Source of the DNA: Solirubrobacter sp035555675
Lineage (GTDB): Bacteria > Actinomycetota > Thermoleophilia > Solirubrobacterales > Solirubrobacteraceae
Assembly (NCBI GenBank): GCA_035555675.1
Contig: DATMGH010000180.1
Span: 1-64,000 of the forward strand
Direction: 5' to 3'
DNA: 64,000 nt
In this document: positions 34,553-43,125 of the stretch, piece by piece
Layout of the letters: each line of letters begins with the position of its first letter
Position numbering within the stretch: position 1 is the first letter of the stretch
Made by a program: the position numbers and the translations under genes
Notes under the pieces: generated by a model
What the model saw: the letters and a program-made list of their open reading frames with translations, nothing else
Told to the model about the DNA's origin: nothing
Database searches by the model: none

Positions 34553-35611
34553 ATGACCCGACGTCTGCTCCTGCTCGTCCGCCAGCAACCGATCGCGCTG
34601 GTCGCGCTCTTCGTGGCGCTCGGCGGGACGTCGTACGCGGCCGCCGGCGCGGTGCGCTCGACCGCGACCTACGCGTGTCTGCGCAACGGCAAGCTGCGCG
34701 TGGTCGCGGCACCGTCGAAGTGCACGGCGCGCGAGACGGCGATCTCCTTCAAGGGGGAGCGCGGGCCGTCGGGCGAGAACGGCGCCGCGGGCGCGGCGGG
34801 CCGGGACGGCCTCGCCGGGGCGGCGGGGAAGGACGGCGTCGCCGGCCCGGCCGGGCGCAACGGCGTCGACGGCGCGACCGGGCCGGCCGGCAAGGACGGC
34901 GCGGACGGGCGCGACGGGACCGACGGCGTCATCGGGCGCGACGGCATCGACGGCGCGACCGGCCCGGCCGGCAAGGACGGCGCGGACGGGCGCGACGGGA
35001 CCGACGGCGTCATCGGGCGCGACGGCGTCGACGGCGCGACCGGCCCAGCCGGCGAGACCGGACCCGCCGGCCCGCAGGGTCCCAAGGGCGACATCGGCCC
35101 GCAGGGCGCCAAGGGCGACACGGGCGAGCGGGGTCCGCAGGGCGAGACTGGCCCGCAGGGCCCGGCCGGACCGTTGGAGCCGATCAACGACCTGCTCTCG
35201 CGCCTGTCGACCGTCGACGGTCACGGCTCCGGCCTCGACGCCGACACGCTCGACGGGCAGCACGCCAGCGCCTTCGTCAGGCCGGCCACGTTCGACGGCC
35301 TGTTCGACACGCGCCTGCAGTCGTACTTCGGCCGGTGGCGCCCGCTCTCCCCCAACGGGTCCTCGGGCGGCGTCGACTGCGTCATCGGCACCATCCAGCT
35401 AACCGCGGCGACCTACCCCCCGCCCGGGTACATGGCCGCGAACGGCGACATGCTCCCGCTCGCGCCGTACACGGCCCTGTTCGCCATCATCGGCACCGCC
35501 TACGGCGGCAACGGCCAGACCACGTTCCAGCTGCCGGACCTGCGCTCGCAGGCGCCCAACGACACCGCCTACGTGATCTGCGTCGACGGGATCTTCCCGA
35601 ACCGCAACTGA
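34553..35611 (+). CDS. Collagen-like protein with tail-collar C-terminal domain
   Basis: 352 residues. An N-terminal helix IALVALFVALGGTSYAAAG, a Thermoleophilia-type export/anchor signature, and a short Cys-paired domain precede about 45 Gly-X-Y triplets (~70-205). A linker (LDADTLDGQHASAF) joins a phage tail-collar-like domain (GTIQLTAA, then GYMAANGDMLPL, TTFQLPDLRS). It is expected at the cell surface as a trimeric fibre. Within the collagen stretch a 27-residue unit (81 bp, 34862-35023) is duplicated with two base changes. No other phage genes are nearby. Confidence 0.88.
   Translation: MTRRLLLLVRQQPIALVALFVALGGTSYAAAGAVRSTATYACLRNGKLRVVAAPSKCTARETAISFKGERGPSGENGAAGAAGRDGLAGAAGKDGVAGPAGRNGVDGATGPAGKDGADGRDGTDGVIGRDGIDGATGPAGKDGADGRDGTDGVIGRDGVDGATGPAGETGPAGPQGPKGDIGPQGAKGDTGERGPQGETGPQGPAGPLEPINDLLSRLSTVDGHGSGLDADTLDGQHASAFVRPATFDGLFDTRLQSYFGRWRPLSPNGSSGGVDCVIGTIQLTAATYPPPGYMAANGDMLPLAPYTALFAIIGTAYGGNGQTTFQLPDLRSQAPNDTAYVICVDGIFPNRN
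34862..35023 (+). repeat. 81-bp tandem duplication inside the collagen-like gene
   Basis: Two units, 34862-34942 and 34943-35023, differ at two positions; a third partial unit starts at 35024. Each encodes 27 residues of Gly-X-Y with GADGRDGTDGVIGRD. Confidence 0.9.
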
Positions 35612-35614
35612 TCC

Positions 35615-36499
35615 TCAGCGCCGGCGCAGGAACTCGAAGAGGGCCTCGCCGCTCTTGTCGAGTGACGTCTTAGACACCGCGGTTAAGTCGTCGCAGGTCT
35701 TGTGCCAGCAGGGGAAGTTGAAGTCGATCAGGTCGATCGCGGGCACGCCGCGGCGCAGGAACGGCGTGTGGTCGTCCTCGACCACGCCCTGCCGGAGGTC
35801 CGGGAACGCGTCGCCGGCGCCGACGCGCTCGGCGGCCTCGCGCAGGTCGGCCCACATCGAGGCGTCCGAGCTCGCCTCGTACGGGATCGCGAGCTGCCGG
35901 TTGGCGATGAAGTCCATCAGCACCAGCTCCTTGATCCGCTTCGCGTACTTGCGCGCGAACGGCTTGGAGCCGCGCAGACCCGTGCCGTAGAAGTCGTTGT
36001 CGTCGGTCGCCTCCTCGCCGTCGAACGCGACGAACCAGATCGGCGACGCGTTCGCCGGGCGCTTGGCCTTGCGCAGCGTCCGGGCGAGCTCGAGCAGGGC
36101 CGCGGTCCCGCCCGCGCCGTCGTTGGCGCCGACGAAGTCCGGGATGTCCTTGGTGTCGTAGTGCGCGGCGAGGACGATCGGCTTGCCCTTGCCGGGAATC
36201 GACCCGATCACGTTGCGCAGCCCACCCGGCAGGTTCTGGTAGCGGGCGTTGGGCAGGCGCGCCTTGATGTAAGCGGCCAGCTTGCGCGACGCCGGCGAGC
36301 CCGCGGGACGCGGGCCGAGCTTGACCTGGTACTCGAGCGTCGCCCACGCCCGGTCGGCGTCGAAGCGGTCGACCCGCTTCGCGGGCGCGGCCGTCGGCGC
36401 CTCGGTGGCGGCCGCCGCCGGCTCCGGCGGCGGGGCCTTGGCCTCGCTCCCGCCGCACGCGGCCAGCACGAGCGCGCAGAGCAGCGCGAGCCTAGTCAT
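35615..36499 (-). CDS. M28-family peptidase / glutaminyl-cyclase-like lipoprotein
   Basis: 294 residues. The lipobox LAAC (Cys15) is followed by a Pro/Ala linker and an M28 zinc domain: HYDTKDIP, GANDGAGG (bridging Asp), DGEEATDDNDF (catalytic Glu) and EDDHTPFL, with the last His in PCWHKTCDD. It resembles the bacterial glutaminyl cyclase/aminopeptidase branch (FNFPCWH). It is anchored outside the membrane. The start overlaps the acyl-CoA dehydrogenase stop by 8 bp, so both come from one transcript, an odd pairing. Confidence 0.9.
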   Translation of the reverse strand: MTRLALLCALVLAACGGSEAKAPPPEPAAAATEAPTAAPAKRVDRFDADRAWATLEYQVKLGPRPAGSPASRKLAAYIKARLPNARYQNLPGGLRNVIGSIPGKGKPIVLAAHYDTKDIPDFVGANDGAGGTAALLELARTLRKAKRPANASPIWFVAFDGEEATDDNDFYGTGLRGSKPFARKYAKRIKELVLMDFIANRQLAIPYEASSDASMWADLREAAERVGAGDAFPDLRQGVVEDDHTPFLRRGVPAIDLIDFNFPCWHKTCDDLTAVSKTSLDKSGEALFEFLRRR

Positions 36500-37787
36500 T
36501 CGCGGTCGCGGCGTCGAGCAGGCCGGCGAAGCGCTCGCGCGCGGCCGCGCGGCGGGTCGGGACGTGCTCGCTCGGCACGTCGTGCGGCTCGTAGCCGCGC
36601 AGGATCCGCCGGGCGACCGACTGGCGGTGGACCTCGTCCGCCCCGTCGTAGAGCCGCGCGGCGCGGGCGTAGCGGTACATGGCCTCCAGCGGGAGGTCGG
36701 TCGAGTAGCCGAGCGCGCCGTGGACCTGCAGCGCGCGGTCGACGACGTCGAACAGCACGCCCGCCCCGAAGAACTTGATCAGCCCGATGTCCGTGCGCGC
36801 GGCCGCCGCGCCCTCGGTGTCCATCCGCCACGCCGCGTGCAGCGTCATCAGCCGCGCGGCCTGCATCTGCGCGGCGCTGTCGGCCACCCAGTTCTGCACG
36901 GTCTGCTTGTCCGCCAGCGGACCGCCGAACGCGTGCCGGGAGACGGCGCGCTCGCACAGCATGTCGAACGCGCGGCGGGACACGCCGAGCCAGCGCATGC
37001 AGTGGTGGATGCGGCCCGGGCCGAGCCGGTGCTGGGCGATCAGGAAGCCCTCGCCCTCGGCACCGAGCAGCGCGTCGGCGGGCACGCGCACGTCCTCGTA
37101 GACGATCTCGGCGTGACCGCCGTAGCGGCCGAAGTGCTCGGACGGGTGCTCCATCGTCGGCACGTCGCGGACGATCTTCACGCCCGGCGTGTCCACGTCC
37201 ACGATCAGCATCGAGGCGCGCTGGTGCGGGCGGGCGTCGGGGTCGGTCACCGCCATCACGATCAGGAAGTCGGCGACCGAGCCGTTGGTGGAGAACCACT
37301 TGTGCCCGTTGATGACGTAGTGGTCGCCGTCCTTGACGGCTCGCGTGCGCAGCAGCGTGGGGTCTGACCCCGCGGTCTCGGGCTCGGTCATCGAGAACGC
37401 ACTCTTGAGGTCGCCCGCGAGCAGCGGGTGCAGGTAGCGCTCCTTCTGGTCCGGCGTCCCGGCCAGGGCGAGGATCTCGCTGTTGCCGCTGTCGGGCGCG
37501 GCGTTGCCGAACACGGCGGGCGCGAACGGCGACGTGCCGAGCAGCTCGTGCATCAGCCCGAGCTTGACCTGGCCGAAGCCCTGGCCGCCCAGCTCCGGCG
37601 GTAGGTGCGCGGCCCACAGACCGCGTTCCTTCACGCGTTCCTGCAGCGGGCGGATCGCCGCCCGGAACCCCTCCTCACCGAGCTCCCCGAACACGGTCTC
37701 GATCGGCCAGATCTCGGTCTCGACGAGCTCGCGCATCCAGTCGAGCTGCCGTTGGAACTCGGGCTCGGTGGAGAAGTCCCATGCCAT
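36492..37787 (-). CDS. Acyl-CoA dehydrogenase family protein
   Basis: 431 residues. All three ACAD domains are present: helical N-terminus, beta middle domain with SMTEPETAGSDPTLLRT (FAD/substrate contact) and TNGSVADFLI, and a C-terminal helical bundle with QVHGALGYSTDLPLE and MYRYARAARLYDGADEVH. The Arg of YRYARAARLY is the usual FAD-proximal site. It oxidises an acyl-CoA with electron transfer to ETF. ATG at 37787 starts MAWDFS. Upstream of and overlapping the M28 peptidase gene. Confidence 0.93.
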   Translation of the reverse strand: MAWDFSTEPEFQRQLDWMRELVETEIWPIETVFGELGEEGFRAAIRPLQERVKERGLWAAHLPPELGGQGFGQVKLGLMHELLGTSPFAPAVFGNAAPDSGNSEILALAGTPDQKERYLHPLLAGDLKSAFSMTEPETAGSDPTLLRTRAVKDGDHYVINGHKWFSTNGSVADFLIVMAVTDPDARPHQRASMLIVDVDTPGVKIVRDVPTMEHPSEHFGRYGGHAEIVYEDVRVPADALLGAEGEGFLIAQHRLGPGRIHHCMRWLGVSRRAFDMLCERAVSRHAFGGPLADKQTVQNWVADSAAQMQAARLMTLHAAWRMDTEGAAAARTDIGLIKFFGAGVLFDVVDRALQVHGALGYSTDLPLEAMYRYARAARLYDGADEVHRQSVARRILRGYEPHDVPSEHVPTRRAAARERFAGLLDAATAND

Positions 37788-37844
37788 GTCCCGATCATGG
37801 CAGGGCTCAAGCCGAGCGGCCCGCGCGCCGATGTGGATCTGGAC

Positions 37845-38252
37845 ATGTCCCGCGCCCTCTCGCTGCTCGCCGCGTTCGCCAGCCCGGTGTTCATGGTGGC
37901 GGCGATCGCGGGGTGGCTGTACGAGGTGTGGCCGGCGAACCCGCTGACGTTCGGCGTCGCCGCGCTGCTGGTCGTCGGCGGCCCGGTCCTCGGGCTCGTC
38001 CACGTGGCCACGGCGAAGGACCTGTGGGGACGCGAAGCCCCCGCGCCCGCCGCTCGACGCGTCGCCCCGCCCGCGCGCGTCGCCGCCCCCGCGCCGCTCC
38101 CCCTCACCGCCCGCGCCGCCGCGCCCGCCCCTCTTCCCCTCACCGCCCGCGCCGCCGCCGCGCGCCGCTTCGCCAAGTGGCGCGAATCGCCGCACCCCGC
38201 GCTCGAGCTGCGCGAGCGCGAACGCCGCGTCGCACGGCACCTCCGCGGCTGA
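37845..38252 (+). CDS. Small membrane protein with Ala/Pro linker
   Basis: 135 residues (151 if ATG 37797 is used). Two membrane helices (LSLLAAFASPVFMVAAIAGW and FGVAALLVVGGPVLGLVHV) precede a linker with a visibly duplicated APLPLTARAAA unit, and a basic helix-forming tail (ELRERERRVARHL). 37845 is preferred because 37797 leaves only 9 bp to the divergent acyl-CoA dehydrogenase start. Unknown function. Confidence 0.55.
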   Translation: MSRALSLLAAFASPVFMVAAIAGWLYEVWPANPLTFGVAALLVVGGPVLGLVHVATAKDLWGREAPAPAARRVAPPARVAAPAPLPLTARAAAPAPLPLTARAAAARRFAKWRESPHPALELRERERRVARHLRG

Positions 38253-38273
38253 GCCTGCTTGCATCCTCGGGCG

Positions 38274-38987
38274 ATGCTCGTCGTCGCCGCCTGCGCCGGC
38301 GTCGCGGCCGGCGCTCTGCTGCAGGCCGCGACGGGATTCGGCTTCTCGCTCGTCGCCGCACCGCTGCTGTTCGCGGCGATCGGCCCCGAGCCCGCCGTCG
38401 TCGCACTGCTGCTGCTCGGCCTCGAGGTCAACGTCCTGACGCTCGCCACCGAGCACCGGCGCCCGCGCCCGCTCGTCCCCGCCACCGCGGCGATGCTCGC
38501 GTATGCCGTCCCCGGCGCGCTGCTCGGCGTCGTGATCCTGCGCTCGCTGCCGGCGGGAGCGCTGCAGGTCGCGGTGTCGCTCGGCGTCGCCGGCACGCTG
38601 GCGGCGCGGCACGTTCGCCGCGCGCACATCCCCGCGTGGGCGGCGGGGTTCGCGGCGGGCGCGCTCACCACCTCGACCTCGATCAACGGCCCGCCGATCC
38701 TCCTGCACCTGCTCGGCCGCGGCGTCCCCGCCAGCGTGGTGCGCGACACGCTGACCGCGTGCTTCATCGGGCTGACCGCGATCGGCGGCGCGGCGCTGTT
38801 CGCGACCGGCGATCCGGAGCTTCCGGACGCCAGCCTGATCGTCGCCCTGATCCCGGCGATCGCGGTCGCGCACCTCGTCGGCCGGCGCCTGTTCGGGCGC
38901 CTCTCCGCCAGCGGCGTCTACGAGCCCGTGCTGACCGGCGTGCTGATCCTGTCGGTCGCCGCCGGCCTCACCGGCGCGCTGCTGTAG
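38274..38987 (+). CDS. TSUP (TauE/SafE) family transporter
   Basis: 237 residues, about seven to eight helices in two repeats: GALLQAATGFGFSLVAAPLL in the first and TTSTSINGPPILLHLLGRG in the second. The half-repeat glycine/proline signatures are typical of TSUP anion exporters (sulfite, sulfoacetate, thiosulfate related). The substrate is not resolved. ATG 38274 fits better than the TTG at 38259. Followed after 21 bp by the WS/DGAT gene on the same strand but with its own promoter-like box. Confidence 0.88.
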   Translation: MLVVAACAGVAAGALLQAATGFGFSLVAAPLLFAAIGPEPAVVALLLLGLEVNVLTLATEHRRPRPLVPATAAMLAYAVPGALLGVVILRSLPAGALQVAVSLGVAGTLAARHVRRAHIPAWAAGFAAGALTTSTSINGPPILLHLLGRGVPASVVRDTLTACFIGLTAIGGAALFATGDPELPDASLIVALIPAIAVAHLVGRRLFGRLSASGVYEPVLTGVLILSVAAGLTGALL

Positions 38988-39008
38988 ACCCGTTACGCTT
39001 GCCCGCGA

Positions 39009-40445
39009 ATGGCGCAGGCTCACGGTGACCGGCTCTCGGCGGTCGACGCCTCGTTTCTCGCGCAGGAGCGGGCGAACAGCCACATGCACGTCGGTGCGGT
39101 GCTCATCTTCGAAGGCCCCGCTCCGCGCTACGAGGCCTTCCTCGACCACATCCGCTCGCGCCTGCACCTGGTGCCGCGCTACCGGCACAAGCTGGCGGTC
39201 CCGCCGCTGGAGACCGGCCGGCCGATCTGGGTCGACGACCGCAACTTCAACCTCGAGTACCACGTGCGCCACACGGCGCTGCCGCACCCGGGCTCCGAGG
39301 AGCAGCTGCGCGCGCTCGCGGCCCGGATCCACTCCCAGCGGCTGGACCGGGCCAAGCCGCTGTGGGAGACGTGGCTCGTGCAGGGGCTCGAGCGCGGCCG
39401 CTTCGCGCTGATCTCCAAGACGCACCACGCGCTCGTCGACGGGATCGCCGGTGTCGATCTGATGAGCGTGCTGTTCGACGTCTCGCCGATCCCGCTGCCC
39501 GCCCCGCACGAGGGCGAGCCGTGGATGGCGGCGCGCGAGCCGGGCGCCCTGCAGCTCGCCGCGCGCGGCCTGCGCGGGCTCGCGCGGCTCCCGTTCGAGC
39601 TGGCCGGCGACGCGCTCGCCGCCGCGACGCATCCCGCCGAGTCGCTGGACGCGGTCAAGGACGCGCTGGAGGGCGTCGGCGAGGTCGCCTGGGCGGCGCT
39701 GAACCCGGCGCCGGAGACGCCGCTGAACGTGCCGATCGGCCCGCACCGGCGGCTGTCGTTCGTGCGCAACGACCTCAACGACTTCAAGCTCGTCAAGAAC
39801 GCGCTCGGCGGAACCGTCAACGACGTCGTGCTGACCGTCGTCGCGGGCGGGCTGCGCACGTGGCTGCGGGCGCGCGGCGTGCGCACGGAAGGCCTCGAGC
39901 TGCGCGCGCTGGTGCCGGTCAGCGTGCGCTCGAAGGACGAGCGCCACCAGCTCGGCAACCGGCTGGTGGTGATGCGCGGGCCGCTGCCGGTCTACGTCGA
40001 GGATCCGATCGCGCGCCTGCGCGTCGTCCGCCAGGCGATGGACGGCCTCAAGGAGTCAAAGCAGGCGGTCGGCGCGGAGGTCATCACCGGCCTGGAGGCG
40101 CTCGCGCCGCCGACGATCCTCGCGCAGGCGTCGCGGCTGCAGTTCTCCACGCGGCTGTTCAACCTGCTCGTCACCAACGTGCCGGGCCCGCAGGTGCCGC
40201 TGTACGTGCTCGGGCGCGAGCTGGAGGACCTCTTCCCCGTCGCGTTCCTGCCGGAGAACCAGGCGCTCGCGGTCGCGATCATGTCCTACAACGGCAGGAT
40301 GGACTTCGGCCTGCTCGGCGACTACGACGCGGTGCCGGACATCGAAGCGCTGGCCGCCGCGCTCAAGGACGCGCTAGAGGAACTGGTCGTCGCCGCCGCT
40401 CCTCGCAAGAAGCGGCGGCCACGGGCGCCCGCAGCGACGCGCTAG
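39009..40445 (+). CDS. Wax ester synthase / diacylglycerol acyltransferase (WS/DGAT)
   Basis: 478 residues. The acyltransferase motif HHALVDG lies at residues 139-145. It opens DRLSAVDASFLAQERANSHM, the usual family start, and later has PVSVRSKDE and VTNVPGPQVPLY. It forms triacylglycerol or wax esters from acyl-CoA, a storage route common in GC-rich actinobacteria. A TACGCT box 9 nt before ATG suggests a leaderless transcript. The stop overlaps the MIP18 gene by 4 bp. Confidence 0.96.
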   Translation: MAQAHGDRLSAVDASFLAQERANSHMHVGAVLIFEGPAPRYEAFLDHIRSRLHLVPRYRHKLAVPPLETGRPIWVDDRNFNLEYHVRHTALPHPGSEEQLRALAARIHSQRLDRAKPLWETWLVQGLERGRFALISKTHHALVDGIAGVDLMSVLFDVSPIPLPAPHEGEPWMAAREPGALQLAARGLRGLARLPFELAGDALAAATHPAESLDAVKDALEGVGEVAWAALNPAPETPLNVPIGPHRRLSFVRNDLNDFKLVKNALGGTVNDVVLTVVAGGLRTWLRARGVRTEGLELRALVPVSVRSKDERHQLGNRLVVMRGPLPVYVEDPIARLRVVRQAMDGLKESKQAVGAEVITGLEALAPPTILAQASRLQFSTRLFNLLVTNVPGPQVPLYVLGRELEDLFPVAFLPENQALAVAIMSYNGRMDFGLLGDYDAVPDIEALAAALKDALEELVVAAAPRKKRRPRAPAATR

Positions 40446-40738
40446 TACCCGAGGGCGAACTTCGCGTCCTCGGACATCTTCTCCGGCGTCCACGGGGGCG
40501 TGAACACCATGTTCGGGATCACTTCTTGCACTCCGGGCAGCTCGCCGATGAACTCCTGCATCTGCTCGGACACCTGCGGGCCGATCGGGCACGCCGGCGT
40601 GGTGAGGGTGAACGTCACGGACACGGTCCCGCCGTCGATCTCGACGCCGTAGACGAGGCCGAGCTCCACGAAATCGAGGCCCAGCTCCGGATCGATGACG
40701 TTGGAGAGCGCCTCGAGGACGTCGTCTTGGTCGATCAT
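40442..40738 (-). CDS. MIP18/DUF59 iron-sulfur assembly factor (SufT-like)
   Basis: 98 residues. Conserved IDPELGLDFVELGLVYGV, then TLTTPACPIGP with the conserved cysteine, and a C-terminal VFTPPWTPEKM. The family assists Fe-S cluster assembly on client proteins. It has TACACT 10 nt before the ATG. It is a lone gene, convergent with WS/DGAT (4-bp overlap) and divergent from the STAS gene with 38 bp between starts, where a 20-bp palindrome begins. Confidence 0.92.
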   Translation of the reverse strand: MIDQDDVLEALSNVIDPELGLDFVELGLVYGVEIDGGTVSVTFTLTTPACPIGPQVSEQMQEFIGELPGVQEVIPNMVFTPPWTPEKMSEDAKFALGY

Positions 40739-40776
40739 CGTGCAAGGGAGTGTAGGGACGTCAGCGGTTGTGACAC

Positions 40777-41130
40777 TTGAACGAACCGCGCGGTTCGTTG
40801 TACCGTCCGCAGATCGTCAGTTTCGATGCACAGCTCGCGATCCTCCGGATCGAGGGGGATGAGGACCGCTCCACGAGCGGTCGCCGGCGGCGTCCGTTCT
40901 CCGCCGCGTTGAACGCCACGCGCGACGTCATCGTCGATCTCTCCGAGCTGACGTTCGCGGATTCCTCGCTGATGATCGACCTCGCGTGCCTCGCGCAGCG
41001 GCTGCGGGCGCGCGGCGTGACGCTGTGGCTCGCGCATCCGCAGCCGAACATCCGCACGCTGATCGAGACCGTCGGCCTGCACCGGCTGCCGGCCGTGCGG
41101 ATCGACGTCGCAAAGCCCGCCTTCACGTAG
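40777..41130 (+). CDS. STAS-domain protein (anti-sigma-antagonist-like)
   Basis: Up to 117 residues. STAS fold from about QIVSFDAQLAILRIEGDED to the C-terminus; the phospho-site region is DLSELTFADSSLMIDLA, where the serine pair matches the SpoIIAA/RsbV phospho-acceptor position. It likely reports to an anti-sigma kinase encoded elsewhere. The start is uncertain: in-frame TTG occurs at 40777 and 40798, but the palindrome 40780-40799 and a TACCGT box at 40801 look like a promoter inside that stretch. The true start could be further in. Confidence 0.75.
   Translation: MNEPRGSLYRPQIVSFDAQLAILRIEGDEDRSTSGRRRRPFSAALNATRDVIVDLSELTFADSSLMIDLACLAQRLRARGVTLWLAHPQPNIRTLIETVGLHRLPAVRIDVAKPAFT
40780..40799. 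promoter_or_regulatory. 20-bp perfect palindrome
   Basis: AACGAACCGC-GCGGTTCGTT, no mismatch. It lies between TTGAAC (40777-40782) and TACCGT (40801-40806), spaced 18 bp, a classic operator position. It resembles TetR-family sites by symmetry and length; no such regulator is adjacent. Confidence 0.6.
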
Positions 41131-41152
41131 CCGTCATAAGGTTCGGCGGGTC

Positions 41153-41620
41153 ATGCCGCTGCTGCTGCTTCTCCTGTTCGTCGTGCTGCCGATCGCGGAG
41201 CTGGCCCTCCTGATCCTGGTCGGCCAGTGGATCGGCGTGTGGTGGACGATCGCGCTGCTGCTGGCGGGCGTGGTGCTCGGCTCGCTGCTGCTGCGGTCCG
41301 AGGGCCGGAGCGCGTGGCAGCGGTTCAACCGCGCGATCGCGGAGGGGCGCGTGCCGCGCCGCGAGGTGATCGACGGGGTGCTCGTGATCTTCGGCGGCGG
41401 GCTGCTGATCGTCCCCGGCTTCATCACGGACGCGATCGGCCTGCTGTTCCTGTTCCCGCCGACGCGCGTGCTCGCGCGCGGGCTGCTGGTGCGTCGCGGC
41501 GCACTGCGGATGATGAGCGCGATGCCGGGCGGTGCGGCGTCGAACGGGAACGGGCAGTACGCGGACGTCGAGAGCACGGCCGTGGACGTCGACCCCGACC
41601 GGCTGGACCCGCCGCGGTGA
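41153..41620 (+). CDS. FxsA family membrane protein
   Basis: 155 residues, two to three helices: PIAELALLILVGQWIGVWW with the FxsA-type start, WTIALLLAGVVLGSLLLRSEG, and GGGLLIVPGFITDAIGLLFL. A charged tail ends in an acidic segment. FxsA was found as a suppressor of phage F exclusion; the cellular role is unclear. TAAGGT 10 nt before the ATG. The TGA overlaps the GTG of the next gene (GTGA). Confidence 0.92.
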   Translation: MPLLLLLLFVVLPIAELALLILVGQWIGVWWTIALLLAGVVLGSLLLRSEGRSAWQRFNRAIAEGRVPRREVIDGVLVIFGGGLLIVPGFITDAIGLLFLFPPTRVLARGLLVRRGALRMMSAMPGGAASNGNGQYADVESTAVDVDPDRLDPPR

Positions 41621-42450
41621 GCGCCGCTGCCATGGAGGCCGCGCGCCCGCTGCGCAAAGCGGGTGACACGGACGCGGTCACGTTCTCGTGGGCGGACCGC
41701 GAGGCGGAGCGCTACGGGCTCGTGCGCGTGGCGACGGGCGCGGGCGCGTCCGGCGAGGTGTCGGCGAGCGGGTTGGCGATCGCGTTCGAGGGGCGGGAGC
41801 CGATCGGGGCGGTGGCGGAGTCCGGCGCGGTCTCGGTGAGCACCGCGGTCGACGTGCCCTTGGAGCGCTGGACGGTGAGTGGGACGGGCGAGCTCTCGTT
41901 CTCGCTGACGTTCGAGGCGCTGACGCCGCCGGCCGAGTACGGCGGGCGGAGCGCGTACGTGAAGGCGGGCGGGCTGTCCGGCTACGAGCAGATCTGCCGC
42001 GTCGCGGGCTCGGTGGCCGGGGGACGCGTGCGCGGGCTCGGGCAGCGCGGGCACGCGTGGGGGAACCCGGACTGGGACAGGATCGCGCTGACGCGGACGG
42101 TCGGGGCGTGGTTCGAGGACGGCGGCGCGCTGGTCTCGACCGTGCGCGGCGTGAAGGCCTCGTCGCACGCGGACGAGGCCGTCTGGGCGGCGGTGCTGGA
42201 CGGGTCGGTCGCGCGCAGCGTGTCGGAGGCGCGGCTGTCGACGACCGCCGACGCGTCGGGGCGCCAGATCCGCTCCGGGCTCGAGCTGTGGGTGAGCGAC
42301 GATGACGACTATCCGGAGCGCGGGATCGGCTCGGTCGTCGCGGGCTCGACGCTCGAGCTGGGGGCGCTGCGGCTCGACGTCGCGTTCTTCGACTGGCACG
42401 TCGAAGGGCGGCCGGGGGTCGGGCGCTACGACGTCATCCGGCGCGCATGA
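41617..42450 (+). CDS. AttH/CrtC-like lipocalin-fold protein
   Basis: 277 residues from GTG 41617 (ATG 41632 possible). All-beta, with the paired motifs GRVRGLGQRGHAWGNPDWDR and VGAWFEDGGALVS. GHxWGxxxWDR is the sort of signature seen in AttH/hydroxyneurosporene-synthase-like lipocalins. Such proteins may act on or bind isoprenoids or lipids. It is coupled at its start to fxsA and at its end to the HAD gene (ATGA). The second AttH-like gene lies at 43783. Confidence 0.75.
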   Translation: MSAAAMEAARPLRKAGDTDAVTFSWADREAERYGLVRVATGAGASGEVSASGLAIAFEGREPIGAVAESGAVSVSTAVDVPLERWTVSGTGELSFSLTFEALTPPAEYGGRSAYVKAGGLSGYEQICRVAGSVAGGRVRGLGQRGHAWGNPDWDRIALTRTVGAWFEDGGALVSTVRGVKASSHADEAVWAAVLDGSVARSVSEARLSTTADASGRQIRSGLELWVSDDDDYPERGIGSVVAGSTLELGALRLDVAFFDWHVEGRPGVGRYDVIRRA

Positions 42451-43073
42451 TCCGGGCCGTGGTGAGCGACTTCGGCGGGGTCGTGACGCTGCCGCTGAGC
42501 GCGGCGTTCGCCCAGGCGCACGCGGAGATCGGGGTGCCCTTGGAGGCGCTGGGGCAGGCGATGGGGCTCGCCGCCTCGCGGGCGGAAGAGCCGCCGCTCT
42601 GGACGCTCGAGCGTGGGCAGCTCAGCGAGGCCGACTTCATCGCGGGGCTCGAGGACGCGCTCGGCTCGGTGCTGGGGCGGCCGGTGAGCCTGGACGGGTA
42701 CGGGGAGCGGCTGATGGGGTCGCTGGAGCCGAACGAGCCGCTGCTGGCGCACTACCGCGCGCTGCGGGAGCGCGGGGTCCGGCTGGCGATCCTGACCAAC
42801 AACGTGCGCGAGTGGCACGACGTGTGGCGGACGCGGCTGCGGGTGGACGAGCTCTTCGAGCTGGTCGTGGACTCGGCGTTCGAGGGGACGCGCAAGCCGG
42901 AGCCGGAGATCTACGCGCTGACGCTCGCGCGGCTCGGGCTGCCGGCGGTGGAGTGCGCGTTCGTGGACGACGTCGAGGTCAACGTGGTCGCGGCGCGGGA
43001 CGCGGGCATGCACGCGATCCACTTCCGTTCGACGGAGCAGGCGATCGCGGAGCTGGACGCGCTGTTCGCCTGA
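42447..43073 (+). CDS. HAD-IA hydrolase (epoxide-hydrolase-N-like)
   Basis: 208 residues. Motif I is DFGGVV, where the usual second Asp is Gly, a known variant of the soluble-epoxide-hydrolase N-terminal branch. Motif II is LTNN, motif III lysine is in GTRKPEPEIY, and motif IV is FVDDVEVNV. It probably hydrolyses a phosphate ester or an epoxide-like substrate. It ends the fxsA-AttH-HAD operon (ATGA overlap), so the two preceding membrane and lipid-type genes may define its substrate. Confidence 0.88.
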   Translation: MIRAVVSDFGGVVTLPLSAAFAQAHAEIGVPLEALGQAMGLAASRAEEPPLWTLERGQLSEADFIAGLEDALGSVLGRPVSLDGYGERLMGSLEPNEPLLAHYRALRERGVRLAILTNNVREWHDVWRTRLRVDELFELVVDSAFEGTRKPEPEIYALTLARLGLPAVECAFVDDVEVNVVAARDAGMHAIHFRSTEQAIAELDALFA

Positions 43074-43125
43074 GCCGCCCCGCCGGCGTTCACCTCCCGG
43101 GCGGCGCCGCCTCCCCGCCCCCGCG

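Noticed and set aside
37357..37372. GGGGTCTGACCCC palindrome
   Set aside because: It lies in the acyl-CoA dehydrogenase codons for the conserved ETAGSDPT motif, so protein constraint explains it.
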